Shown: positions 43,637 through 56,000 of the stretch, in pieces | Position numbering within the stretch: the first letter of the stretch is position 1 | Layout: every line of letters starts with the position of its first letter | Assembly: GCA_020746875.1 (NCBI GenBank) | Contig: JAGTJL010000019.1 | Location: forward strand, 992,001 to 1,056,000 | Direction: 5' to 3' | DNA: 64,000 nt | DNA from: Rhexocercosporidium sp. MPI-PUGE-AT-0058 | Lineage: Eukaryota > Ascomycota > Leotiomycetes > Helotiales | The notes under the pieces: model-generated | The model's database searches: none | What the model was told of the DNA's origin: nothing | Seen by the model: the letters and a program-made list of their open reading frames with translations, nothing else | Made by a program: the position numbers and the translations under genes

Positions 43637-45549
43637 ATGGTCTCCTCATTACGTGGAACGTTTTTCCTCCCTACGAGAGCACGCGGTGGTACAACAGCAG
43701 AATCTCCTACGATGCCAGTCTGGGTGAACAAGAACGTCACTCCCCTGCTTCAAACCGTTTCCCCCCGAGCATGTCTCTACCCCACGATTGTCATCGTTGC
43801 AGTTCTGGCCAGCACGACGCACATTTTTCTCGCCCTCAGTGTGATTCTAAATGGTTATCTTTTCAATGCTGCCAGGTGGAGCATTAAAGAGCCAATTCAA
43901 ATGCCTCCCCACCATGCTGTCGATCCTGCCGAACTTCAACACGTAGAGCGTGTCAAAGATACTGCCACCGCCCAGCCTCTAAGGCGTCCAGCTATTGGTC
44001 ATAGTACAGAAAATGCGATTCTACCCCCGACACCAACCGATACGGATGACGAAGAAGACGGATTCGTCATGCGAAGACGTCAAGCAGAACCAGTTACATC
44101 TATTCAGCCAGCTACCTCGTCAGCTTTCCAGCCAGCTCTCCCACGAACACAGGCCCAACTGGAGCAGATGTTAAAAGAGAAGCGTGCTCCCGAAATGACC
44201 GACAGAGAACTGGTGGAGCTATCGCTACAAGGCAAAATTGCTGGCTACGCTCTGGAAAAGACCCTTGGTGATACCACTCGTGCAGTAAAGATTAGAAGAT
44301 CAATAATCTCTCGTACCCCTACTACTACGGAAACCACAAGCCTTCTCGAGAGCTCTCTGCTTCCTTATAAACACTACGACTTCGACCGTGTTCTGGGCGC
44401 ATGCTGCGAGAATGTCATTGGCTACCTTCCTCTTCCCCTCGGTGTTGCTGGTCCTATCGTTATCGACGGTCAAAGCTTCTTTATTCCTATGGCTACCACT
44501 GAAGGTGTTTTAGTTGCAAGCACAAGCAGAGGATCTAAAGCAATTAACGCTGGAGGCGGTGCAACTACCGTGCTCATTGGCGATGGGATGACCCGTGGTC
44601 CTTGCGTCTCTTTCAAAAGTCTTACTCGTGCAGGAGCTGCTAAAGTTTGGCTTGACTCAAAGGCTGGCCAAAAGACTATGACCGATGCTTTCAACTCTAC
44701 CAGTAGATTCGCCCGACTCCAATCGATCAAGACTGCTCTTGCAGGTACTTACTTATATCCTCGATTCAAGACTACTACTGGAGACGCTATGGGGATGAAT
44801 ATGATCTCAAAGGGTGTCGAGCATGCTCTAAGTGTTATGGCCACTGAGGGCTTTGACGACATGGAAATCATTTCAGTCTCAGGAAACATGTGCACGGACA
44901 AGAAGGCCGCAGCTATTAACTGGATTGATGGCAGAGGCAAGAGTGTGGTTGCAGAGGCTATTATCCCAGGAGACGTTGTTCGCAAGGTCTTGAAATCTGA
45001 CGTCGACGAGTTAGTGGAATTGAATATCGCCAAGAATCTTGTTGGTAGTGCTCTAGCGGGAGCAATAGGAGGTTTCAACGCCCATGCTGCTAATATCGTC
45101 GCTGCTATATTTTTAGCTACCGGCCAAGATCCTGCTCAAGTGGTTGAGAGCGCTAATTGTATTACCTTAATGAATAAGTAAGTTACTGCTTTGACTTTTC
45201 GTTGTAACCTTACTAACGCTTTATTAGTCTTCATGGTAATCTTCAGATCAGTGTCTCTATGCCTTCTATTGAAGTCGGTACCTTAGGCGGAGGCACTATT
45301 CTTGAACCACAAGCGGCGATGTTAGATATGCTAGGTGTCCGAGGCTCACATCCCACGACCCCAGGTGACAACGCTCGCAAACTTGCCCGTATTATTGCCG
45401 CTACTGTTCTCGCAGGAGAACTGTCACTCTGCAGTGCTCTCAGAGCCGGTCATCTCGTCAAAAGTCACATGGCGCACAACAGAAGTACACCTGTGACACG
45501 AACAAACACACCCACAGCTACCCAGAGAGCTGCTGAGGTGAAGAGATAG
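43637..45549 (+). CDS. HMG-CoA reductase, truncated form without sterol-sensing domain
   Basis: Reduces HMG-CoA to mevalonate with two NADPH, the rate-limiting step. Two exons, 43637-45177 and 45228-45549 (50-bp intron), give 620 residues. Fungal class I enzymes usually have about 1000-1200, with some eight membrane segments. Here only one remains, at about 47-75, ending [20 protein letters not shown], which corresponds to the last segment of the full enzyme. The catalytic half is complete: [16 protein letters not shown] (Glu 258), [40 protein letters not shown] (Lys 422), and [13 protein letters not shown] near the end. A linker of about 100 residues is rich in Pro and acid. The frame stays open upstream to 43526 with a possible 3' splice site at 43573, so a missing small exon is possible. 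It lies outside the right repeat block. Confidence 0.9.
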
Positions 45550-47727
45550 TACCTAGAATTGCACAGAAAGACAAAAAAGATGCATTGGCATTCCATTGGA
45601 GTTAGGGGTGAGGCATTCACAACAGCGCGTCTTTTGCGCTAGGGTTTGAGCAGCCCATAATTTGTGCTCTGAACTCTCATTCATTCATGTGTTGTTGCAA
45701 GTTTTTCTTGATTTCTCGCATTGGGTGTTAGAAATAGCCAAGTAAATAGAAAAATAGATTGATATATCATCGATCAAGGGAGGGTTTCCTGTGACTTCAG
45801 GTTGGCGCACAAGCCCTGGCGCACGAAGGAAAAGGGGAAAGACTAGCAACCTTAGCGAGGTATTTACTGTCACAAATTGACGTCGGGGGCTAGACTGCTC
45901 AGGGAATACTCTTGGCCCTGGCAGCCATAATTAGATTGTAGTGACCGTAGCTCATATAAATACTCCAAGAAATGGCAGTATGAATCTACCAGATCTGCAA
46001 GTAACTGTGACTGAGCTCCTTCACAATGGTGCACAAGGCATCATTTGCAATGGAACTCGACATCTCGCAAGATGGAGCTCCCCTACAGCGATGAACTGTA
46101 GGGCCCTACGGCTAACGGTAAGGTCCATGATAAGGTACTGTTAGTCATGAGAATTCGGCCAGATCGGTCCTGATATCGAAGTCCGAGAACCTTACAACAG
46201 AATCTGTGTAAGGGAGGAAACGAGTAATTCATCGCCTTTCTAAGACACCGCTAGTCATGACCTCGAGTAGCCCTAGGCCTTTGGAGTGCAGAGAGGCGAT
46301 TGAGAACGAATCTCGGTCACCAAGACCACATGCAGCTTGTAAGAAAACACCCAAAGGAAGCGCAAGAGAACGAATCTTGAACACTAGTCCAGGCGATCTG
46401 TACGAGGACAGATCTCAAGGAGGTTTGAAAATGAGTTGGCATTACGCCGAGGGCATGCGTAAATCGCAATCTCCAAGTCCCTGTGGCTAGCACACAGTTT
46501 CCCAGATTGACCCCCTCAGTGCTCTTTGCAAATGTCGATAGTCCATCTGATCAAGAACTTCAAGTGCCAACGCCCGAAGGTCCACAAGGCACAAGAAGTA
46601 CTCAACCAAAAGAACGTCTATTTGTAAGAATGACGGAGGATTTGCCTACGATGGCTTGCGCAACTGATCTCGAACTTCAAGTGCCAATGCCCGAAGGTCC
46701 ACAAGGCGCAAAAAGATCTCAATCAAGTGGCATCCAAATGATGGCCCAAGAAGCCGACAGTCGTCTTCACAGATGCCCCGAGGCGAAAAGTTCCAACGAG
46801 GGCAACTCCGACTCCAACACTTCGCTTCCCTTGAGAAACTCCCGTTATCAAGCAGGCAACTCAGGATAACGACAGCCGCTTCAAGTTCCTCCGGAAGGTC
46901 TGTGAGAAATACCAAAACGAGACAAGGCGCACAACATGAACAAAATCGAGACCATTGAATGCCAACCCAAGCAGTGGAAGCAGTGTATTCGAAAGGATGT
47001 AGATCACATGCAAGAAGAAATATAGTAGATATATGAATACTTATAAGCTGAAAAACTGTCAACGGGGGCTTGATTGAGCATCGCTCATCGACTATTAGAT
47101 ACGAAAGCAACCGGTACAGAAGGATGGAAGAGCTGAACAATTTAGCAGCGAGATCAAATGCGGTAACGAACAGAGAAATTTTGGAACGATGGCCTAGTAC
47201 TATGACATAAAATCGGAGTTAACTTCCGAATATCATCATATGAAGGAGCGCGATGGATATTACCGCCTCATCTAGAACGGGGATATAGCCAAAGCCATGT
47301 ATTTGCTTTGGAGACCCCATTGATGTCAGCCTTTGGAGGCATATGACCAAAAATTTCATTCAAACGAGTCAGTCAAAAAGGAGTTGGTGGCTACTGACGC
47401 CGGAGTGGAAGCTGCATCGATATCCAGGATCCAGCGATCCTGACTTGACATTGGAAAGAGAGAGCGACGATGAAGCAATGTGAAGCACTGGAATGTGACA
47501 TTACAATCCATATTCTACATCCAAGTATTATAGAATAAGTTGGAGTGACTCATGTGAAGAAAGGTTCAAATTAAAGAAGCTAGAAGGAAGTACAGGACTA
47601 GAAGTGACTTGGTCGACTAGCGCGCTTCACGATCACACGCTCGTCATCTCACATTCGATGTCCATCAGCCGCGTCCGCTCCTTCTTCCCTCTCTAGGAGC
47701 AACAATCGAGGATCCTCAACTCCATCC
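45550..47727. other. 2.2-kb region, no recognised gene
   Basis: Two plus frames, 46257-46490 and 46483-46869 (128 codons), are rich in Ser, Pro and charged residues and have no domain. The second contains the 43-bp duplication listed separately. I do not call them as genes. Confidence 0.4.
46555..46714 (+). repeat. 43-bp direct repeat, 117 bp apart
   Basis: GAACTTCAAGTGCCAAYGCC followed by CGAAGGTCCACAAGGC occurs at 46555 and 46672 with three or so differences. In the open frame both copies read LQVPxPEGPQG, so the frame could have been under selection or the copy may be recent. Confidence 0.8.
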
Positions 47728-49508
47728 ATGCCAAAGAAACGATTTACATCGCAGTATTCAAAGCCTCCAAGCACCGTCCACCCATCTCTAAACTCGACTG
47801 CGACGAGTTCGAGCTCGTCAAACCGTACGTACCTTTGGCTGATAACTACCCCGCCATTCTATGCTTCTACAACCACTGACAGCTTCATGCAGACAACGAT
47901 GTTCACCCCACGGTGAACGACCTCATATCTTCCCTCCGCAGATCCAGTATATCCTCTAAACCTGCCGCAGCAACAGTCACCACCCCGACTCTCCCACCAC
48001 AGATACGCCACCTTCTCTCCCAGCCAGAGACTCCTCTGCCCCGCGCCAGAAACCGCAGACGCTTCGACGCAAATGGCAGACGCATACCCCCAGGGCCAGC
48101 GCCTCCGAGGAGCTGGTTAGAAGGCTCCCGATATGATCCATTGGCGGGCAGAAGATCGGAAGAGAAGATGTTGCCGATGGATGTCAGGCATCTGCCTGGT
48201 CTGCCAGCAGAGGAACGGAAGGGTAGGAGTTTGCAAGATACGTGCTTGAGAGAAATGGCGAGGCAATGGGAGTTTGTGCGCGAATACGAGAGGAACAATT
48301 TGGCAGATCTGCCATCTGGGCTCAGGATGAAGCTTTTGAGCTGCATTGCTGTGTATGGGCCAGATGAGGGGGTGGGCTTTGAAGGGTGAGTCTTCCTCTT
48401 CAGCTTCATTGGAATATGACCTTTATCGGAAGGGCAGCAGACCCCGTAGTGGCGTTTATTTGATCTTTCAATGTGGTCTGATCGTGGTGGCCTTGCGAAA
48501 ACTAAGTGCTAAATAATGTACAGATTGAAAAACATCCTGATCCTCCCACCTCTCGAGGATGGAGAGAAGCCAGATTTCGAACCAGGAGAAAGGAATGATA
48601 AAATTTTCCGTATAGATCTATCTGGAGCCATCGGAACTTCGGTGTCGTTCAAACAGCTCATTGAGCTGATACAAAAACCAGCCTCACCTACTGATATTAA
48701 CCTGCAAGAACTGTCCTGGGATGACACTTCGTTGCCTCAATCATTATCACCGCCAATTCCAAATCTAACCCACCTGTCGCTATCCCATCCAGCCTTCTCG
48801 ATATCCTGGCCAAGGCTACTATCATTTGCGAAGCATGTACCGACATTGACACATCTTTCACTAGCTTTCTGGCCAGTCCCATCCCTTACCCCGAACTCCA
48901 GAACAGCAGTGATCCAGTCAGCCCATGGGCAAGAAATCCAGTACGGAGGCACGAATCTCTACTCGCACTCCCTGGACGACGATTTTGCTGAAGCAGCAGA
49001 CGTACTTCGCCGCCTGGCTGATCGTCTACACGGACTAGAGTATCTCGATGTCACAGGGTGTACGCACTGGCTACGAGCATTACGATGGATGGGTAGCTCG
49101 ACCGAAAGATATGTCGACTGGGGTAATCAGTGGACTAAGCTCCGAGTCCTCAAAGCTCACAGCGGCATAGAACTGACTGAACAGAGCGAATTCTGTGACG
49201 TTGCTCGCTTTGTCATGGCCCACAGGGAAGCCACTATTACGGAAGAAATGCTGCGATGGTGGATGCGCCGAAACAAGATTCTCGGTCGGCCCGTATCCTG
49301 GATTGATGTCCAGAAGGATGATTGGGAAGTCTACAAACACCTATGGCATGGCGGTGGGAAGGAGGATGAGAGAAAGCGAAATGCGTTGGAGTCTTTGGGG
49401 AACAAGGACTTCAAGGGTGAGAACCTGTGGAGCAGACCGTTTGTTCTGGATCCTTTGGCGAGTCAGGATGACGGTGCTGTGGAGAGAATGAGCTTTTGGG
49501 ATCAATGA
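47728..49508 (+). CDS. conserved fungal protein with leucine-rich repeat-like region
   Basis: Three exons, 47728-47824, 47893-48385 and 48524-49508, with introns of 68 and 138 bp, give 524 residues. The N-terminal 35 residues are basic then Ser-rich (MPKKRFTSQYSKP). Residues 35-150 contain a Pro/Arg-rich segment. Residues 165-190 (LRMKLLSCIAVYG and onward) and a central part with LTHLSLSHPAF, LTHLSLAFWPVP and LEYLDVTGC are spaced like leucine-rich repeats of F-box-type proteins. Further on is RRNKILGRPVSWIDVQ. I recognise it as a widely conserved fungal protein without a known function. No membrane segment or enzyme motif is seen. Both introns end at sites that restore phase. Confidence 0.75.
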
Positions 49509-52500
49509 TAAGATGTCAGAATTGTGTCTTGTACCTATGGGACCGACCTGAGTTCGTGAGTATTCTATCGACATCTACGGCGCGTGCACTACCTCTAACC
49601 ATAGTGCAGATCTCAGTCGCAAAGCTCATTCGACCAACCTGCATTTTCAGTAGTGAATACCGATAGTCGTTCCTTCACAATGAATCTCAAACCTTTCATA
49701 ATCACGATAAGGCGGTTGACTTCCATCATCATTCAAAGCCTTACTTCCCAAGTGGGGGCTCAACTGATATTGATCATCACTACTATCATTATTGTTGTAT
49801 ACTCACATCACCATTTGCCCAGTTCCTCAGTCCCCTCCCAGCTCCAACTTAGTAAAGTACATGTTACATCTCCTCTCCTTCTCCCTTCCCTCCCTTTCTT
49901 CCCTGCATACCAGTGTCACCAACACAGAAGATTAGGATGCAACGTACCATCCGCTGATCTGTGTGTATGCGTCTGCGTAGGTGTGTTGTGTATGTTGTGT
50001 TATGTTGTGCTGTCCTTCCAATTTGTTTGCTGGGATGCGATATGCTGGGATGTGCTGGGGTGGGTTTGTGGTTATTTGTGTTATGATGGTGGATTGGGGG
50101 TTAATTATGGGAATGTTTGAGATGATGGGAGGATTGCATGCAGGTCTGCACCCCCTAGGAGCCGAATCCAAATACCAGGGATTAATGAAGGTCAAATCGA
50201 AAGAAAGAAACATTACGTGGCTAAACTACAGGGGTGAAGAGGAGCTATTGATTATTCTATTCAATCGATATAATTAGCCGGCGAGGATGGATATGTAAGT
50301 TTTTTTCAAGTTAGTGAACAACAGGGTTCAGTTTGTCGTTGGATGTTAGGTGGAATTCTATGTCAAGTGTGTAGGCTGAAGGAGTAGAGAAGGTACTGTA
50401 CGTACAGATGTATGCTGGACGATGCGCATATACGAGCTGCTAGGCTTCAATCTCCCGCAGTCACTTACTCCTTGCTTGAAGAAACAGCTAAGGAGTAGGA
50501 GGGAGGGAGAGGGAGGTTCATGCAAGGAAGCGAGCGCGTGTGCTTTCAGAAGTCCAGTCCATTTTACCTTACTCTACTCAACATTACCTATAACTGATTG
50601 CAGATTGCAGAAATATAATTTGGGTTTAGGAGCGGATAACAACATCAAGAGCATGGATCTGGGGCTAATTTGCTCCCTTTCTCCCTTTCCAGTTTGAGTA
50701 CTGTTCTGGCCATCCCGGAAAACCAGCAGCTGCTAGCTAAAGCCTACAGGGAAGTGAAAGGTGATGACGATCAGATATCGGATCAGCTTTCCGAGGTATA
50801 GCACGAGGATCGAAGGTGGACTGGTTTGTCCTACGCAGCTGGGGGGGAGGACGAAAGGAGATGTAAGTAAATCGAGGTCGAGGCCAAGATTAGGATCAGT
50901 GTCGGGAATTCTGTTTGAGGTGTCTGAGCTGCGACGTCACACTATATTTGGCACTGACATTTGGAGAGAGGGATTGAAGATTGACGATAGGGCGATGGAG
51001 TGGAGTGGATGATAAGCAGTACGTGATGTACCTGCCTACTATCACACTACCTGGGTTCGAGCTCTGACTAGGATGGCATCGAGCATGGCGTTAGTTTGAG
51101 ACTCGAAGGGGAAGAGGAAGGCGCTGGTGATGTTTCGTTAGTTTGTTCGGGGATAAAAGGACCGAATGTTGGAACTACGTATTGACTACGTCCGGCAGTG
51201 CTGAGATGGCGGCGGTAGTGTTGGGAAGTGCCGCTAATGGGAGGTACAGAAACAGAATCTGTGAATGGGGCCATGGACGCGCGTACTGCAGGGACTTTGA
51301 GGAGAATCTGGAGCGACTGCTTTGGGGGCTCGGGGGCGGGGGAAATGGGGAAGTAAAGTTTATTGGACATCGCTAACGGGAACGAGGAATTGGGGCGGAT
51401 GCTTTGTTACGAAATGTCCCAGGCTTTTGGGAGATCGGTGACGGAAGGTCAAGAGATGTGCGTACTGGGCGTAAGGAGTTCTGGGGATCTTCATAGATGA
51501 TGATGGGGTCATGGTCGATGTAAGAAATTGTGATGGAATGTCAGCGAGTAGACCGTTGCAGGAGAGTCAGCCAAAGATCGGAGGCTGATGGAATGGAGGA
51601 TTTGCCTCATACGTATGCATGTCTACCTACAGCAGAAGGAGAAGAAACATCTCGGGCTTTAGACTCCGAAGTAACGGTCATGCAAAATAATCGCGGATTT
51701 CACTCGAAGGGTTGATAGCAAGCGGTTGGAATGATAATGGAAAAATCTCCTAATTTGTTTGAAAATACAGAGCAACTGGTAGATCTAGTTACATGACGTG
51801 TATTATACAGTATGTTGTACACAGTAACCTCTATTTGGATGGAGGCTGGATCCCGGAAGGAGGGGAAGGTAACAGTACAGGAGAGAAGAGTAAGGAGAAG
51901 GACAGCCTCAACGCTTGTTGACCACCAAACCAGCAAGGAGAGCATCTCACACAAGACCAGACAGATCGGAACCAGGAAATGGGAAACTGGTCACCGACTC
52001 ACGGACGTTGGATCCCAGATAACTAGAGCTGGATGCAAGACATCTGAGACATTTTCACTGTGTTAGGATGTAATCAGATGTGATGTGAGGCGATATGATC
52101 CATGAAGCTGGTTCGGGGATAAGTATCAGAACGGAAAGGGATGAACAAGAATTTGTCCCGACATTGTGGTTCGGTGAACTGAGCCATGAGGCTAGATGTA
52201 AATATTAAGTTATTATATTGACTTGACGCAGACCTAGAGCAGGAGGTTAGGGGTTTAGTTGGCGTGGAAAGCTCGGGGTCTCCGAATGAGGAGTGGATAT
52301 CCCTAACTACAAACCAGCTAGCTGATCGACGCCAAACTTGCCACCTAGGAAAGAAGCTTCACCCTTGTTGGTTGGTGTTTTTAGAGCGGAATCCAGGATT
52401 GGTCCTGCGGCGAAATAGAAGCTGCGGAAGTAGGAGCAGCTCATGCTAGCTCCTGGAATGTGCTTTGAATCATTCAGTAGTCGCTTGTGGTCGATGTCTT

Positions 52501-55500
52501 GCATTTGTCCCTACTAATTTCTGCAGTGGGGACTGACCGTTTCGAAGCACTGGCTAGTCAGCTAAAGCCTAGTTTTGTAGCTGGTTGTGCTACCCCACAG
52601 GAACTAGCTCTGAGTGCCGCTGGCGTCTCTAGTGCTACGGTACCACTGATCGAGAAGAAACAGAAGTTTCTGGGTATTTCCCGCTCTTGTTGTCTGGACT
52701 TTATGTTGTATCTAAGTCACCGACGTCGCCGATTGAGCCGCGTGTCTGTCCATGTTGAGATGTTTTGTTCGTGTCGGGGATAAAATTTGAGTAGTGAGAA
52801 AGATAGGGGCAAAACGCTCGCTAGCGAGAGGCCAATAACCACATGGCTTGGATTAAAGCATTCTAGCCTTCAAGAGAGCTGAGCTGTCCCAGATCTACCA
52901 GCCAAGATGGAACGAGCTCCATGACCTTCCAGTCGTCAGCCTCGTGCGACGAAGACCGTCTCCTGCCACTTTCTCGACGAACCAGAGGGAAAGCTCCTGT
53001 CAGGACAGCACATCGCACTTGCAGATTCCTGCACTTGTTTGCAGCGTGCCCAGCAGGTCATCACGCATACCTCTCCCGCATTATGCATTAGTCTCGGAAA
53101 TCCCTTGAGAAGTCAGTCAGTAAGAGCAGCTGAGCCCAATGCCTCCCCCCTCACCAAACTCAATGGATTGAAGTCGAAGCTCGGGCATGTGACAATGTCC
53201 AACGAAACGAATTGCGAACACTTCATCCAGCATGCGTATTCTCAACTCCGCTTTGCATCCTTTGATCCAGACAAGGGCATTATCGGGAACGAGAAGCACT
53301 CCCAACCCGCAAATATGTTCACCTGACCTCTTTGCTGTGGTGCGAGGCCAGGCAAGACAAGGTACGTCGTCAGGAACTGAGGAGCGGCTGCGGACATTGG
53401 GCTTGAGGTATGTTCCCTTCTCTCCCAGAAACCACATGAACGGCTACGTTGCCTGCAGAATCCTGCTCGATCAGCATCTCGCGAGAGGGCATGATTTGGC
53501 CAAGGTTTGCAAGGCGGGAGAAGGCGTCATGGGCGCAAGTCAAAGTGCAATCCCCAATCCAAATTACCCGGGTTCGGGGAAGGAACGAAATCCAATCCAT
53601 AGCTTCCGCGTATCAGGTGCGACGCTGAGGTGTCTCTGATGGGGTAGGTAGACCCCGAGATAGCCATTGCTGGGAGATAGCAGATATCCCAGTCTCCCAT
53701 CTGCTCAGCAAATGGCACGGAAGGATTCTCCGAGGCCTTGGATGGCTGGCGGCCATGCTGGATTGGAAAGGGAGGGAGACACAAGATGTGCTGGGTTTGA
53801 GGCTACGCCGCAGGTAGCCGATTACTTGACAGGTCGAGCGGATGGATGAAAACGATGAAGGATTGGCGGTGCAGTGGAAATGAAGCAAGGCAAAACGAGC
53901 ATGAGGCAAGCAGAGCAAACAAACAAACTTTGAGCATAAGCAGCAACAGCAATTAAGCCTGAGATTGAAGGAAAGTATGCAAGAATAATCTGTTCTTCGC
54001 CCCATTGCGTGACTATCTACCTCCTTTGATGATTCATACGCAAGCTATGAAGTGCCAGTGCGTTGTGTCTGTAACTGCGGCGAGGCTTCCCGCGCGGTCT
54101 TTTGTTTTGCGGTTGGCATTGCGGAATAGAGGAAACCAACTCAGAGACCGCGGGACTGGATTATGGCGTTTCGCTGGTTAGGTGATCCTCCCGTTTCATT
54201 GCTGGCCTTCCGTATTATGGGCATAGAGTGGTCCTGCTGTGTAATGTATACAGTGAGCAGATGGTTCGTGAGTTTTGAGGGGGGCGTTCGTCCCCCTTCG
54301 GGGGATGAGTGGTGCTGTGTGAAATGGATTGGAGTATGTCGTACTATGCTGTGTTGCGCTTGAAGAAGGTTCGTCGAAGTGAGAATGGGACCTGGTACTG
54401 TGCAACATTGATAGATACGTAGATAGGGGAGATAGATAGAGGAGAAGATCATGGAGTGTGGTCAGAAAGAGCAATACGGGTTGTTGACGCCAGAGTCGAA
54501 ACGCTAAGGCGGCGTTGATCCCGACGGCAAGGGCTCGAGCGTGCAGCCGCCCTGAGAGCTTGAGGGAGCTTGTACTGTACCAACATGTCTTTCAACACCT
54601 CTTGACATTTGTCCCTCTTATGATTGTTCTCCTCGAATCTCTCCTCTTCCCCTATTCAAAGATATAGTTGACCGTACAGGTACGATTATGCCATTATCCT
54701 ACGCAACTGTTCTGATCTTACATCCAATCCGTAGTATTTCATAAAGTGCATTTCTCAACCCACGCATTTACAAAGCATCGTCAGTCATGACGGAGTTCGA
54801 AAACGCAGGTTCTAGTACTCGGGTCATATACAGCCAATGAAGTCTCAAGCTGCGTAGTTCATCGATGCAGAAACCCTCCTCACATGGCAAGCGGGCCAAT
54901 ACACACCCGTTTGTCGAGTAGTCATCTATTCCCATCCATACAATGACCGACTCGCGCCATTCCCGACTCCTCCCCACACGTCAGCCTTATATTTGTCCTA
55001 CCAAACGAGCTCCACCTGCAATAAATCTGTGCCGGCGATATCGATGTCTTGCATGGCAAGCTTATGCTTGCTTCCTTACCGCAACTCTCACGAGTCCACA
55101 CTTCTCACTCAGAAGAGCCTCTTCAAGTGCTTCGGAATCCTGTACTTGTATCGTCCCAAGGAAGAAAAAGGAACAAAGCCCACAGCGGCACCAAAGTGGC
55201 GTGGTGTATCGTTTCCCTCCCGGCAACCTGCTGCGGGCCTCTTCACCGAGGGGTCATTTTTTGCTTGATTCTGCAATTACAACACCCTCAGCAAGCTTCG
55301 AGATCCTGGTCTGCATCTCGAAAGAAATGCCACCCATGCTATCCCCTGTTTGATAATAGGTAGAAGAGATGCGAAGGATGCAACCTACTTCTGCTACCGG
55401 TGATGATATTGGCGGGTCGCTTTTTCTGTGTGTGACTCCTGGTGTTTATGCGGTCGTCGATCGACTGAGCTGTCACGATGTACAAGATCGCGATAGGGGA

Positions 55501-56000
55501 GGCCAAGATGCTGCCGCTGCTGTGCGACGACGATATCATGTAGAGGTGGTGATAGATCGCTCGTTGACTTGATGGGCGCCGAGGGTTTGGTTTTCATTCA
55601 CATGATTTTAACTTCGCAACAAGAAAGCTCAACCGCACTCGACTCCAAGACCCAATTCAAAAGCACCTTATGGTAATATTACAAAGATACTCTTCCCTCT
55701 CACTGCAGACTCGGCCCGAACCGTTCGGCTTGTCTGACAATCTGAGGCAGAGGAACAGGTGAACCTTGGTATGGACTCATCCTATCAAGGCCCAGCCGGC
55801 TTCCTTTGCATTTCCACGAGCCGTGGATCGAGAACTTGGCTGTAGATCGAGAGTCCTATTTCTCTTCATCGGAGGCAGCTCAAAGGCCCGGCATCAAATG
55901 ACAGCAAAGTAGAAGCAGCATTCAGATGCACAGTTTGGGAGGTTGTCGTGACGTGAGGTGGGCGTAGTCTTTGATTCAGCTTAGTTTAGCTGGTCAAGTA
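49509..56000. other. gene-poor DNA, first half
   Basis: No frame longer than about 140 codons and none with a recognised motif on either strand. There is a GT-rich low-complexity stretch near 49965-50025. Many GA-rich stretches occur. No tRNA, terminal repeats or transposase was recognised. Confidence 0.5.
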
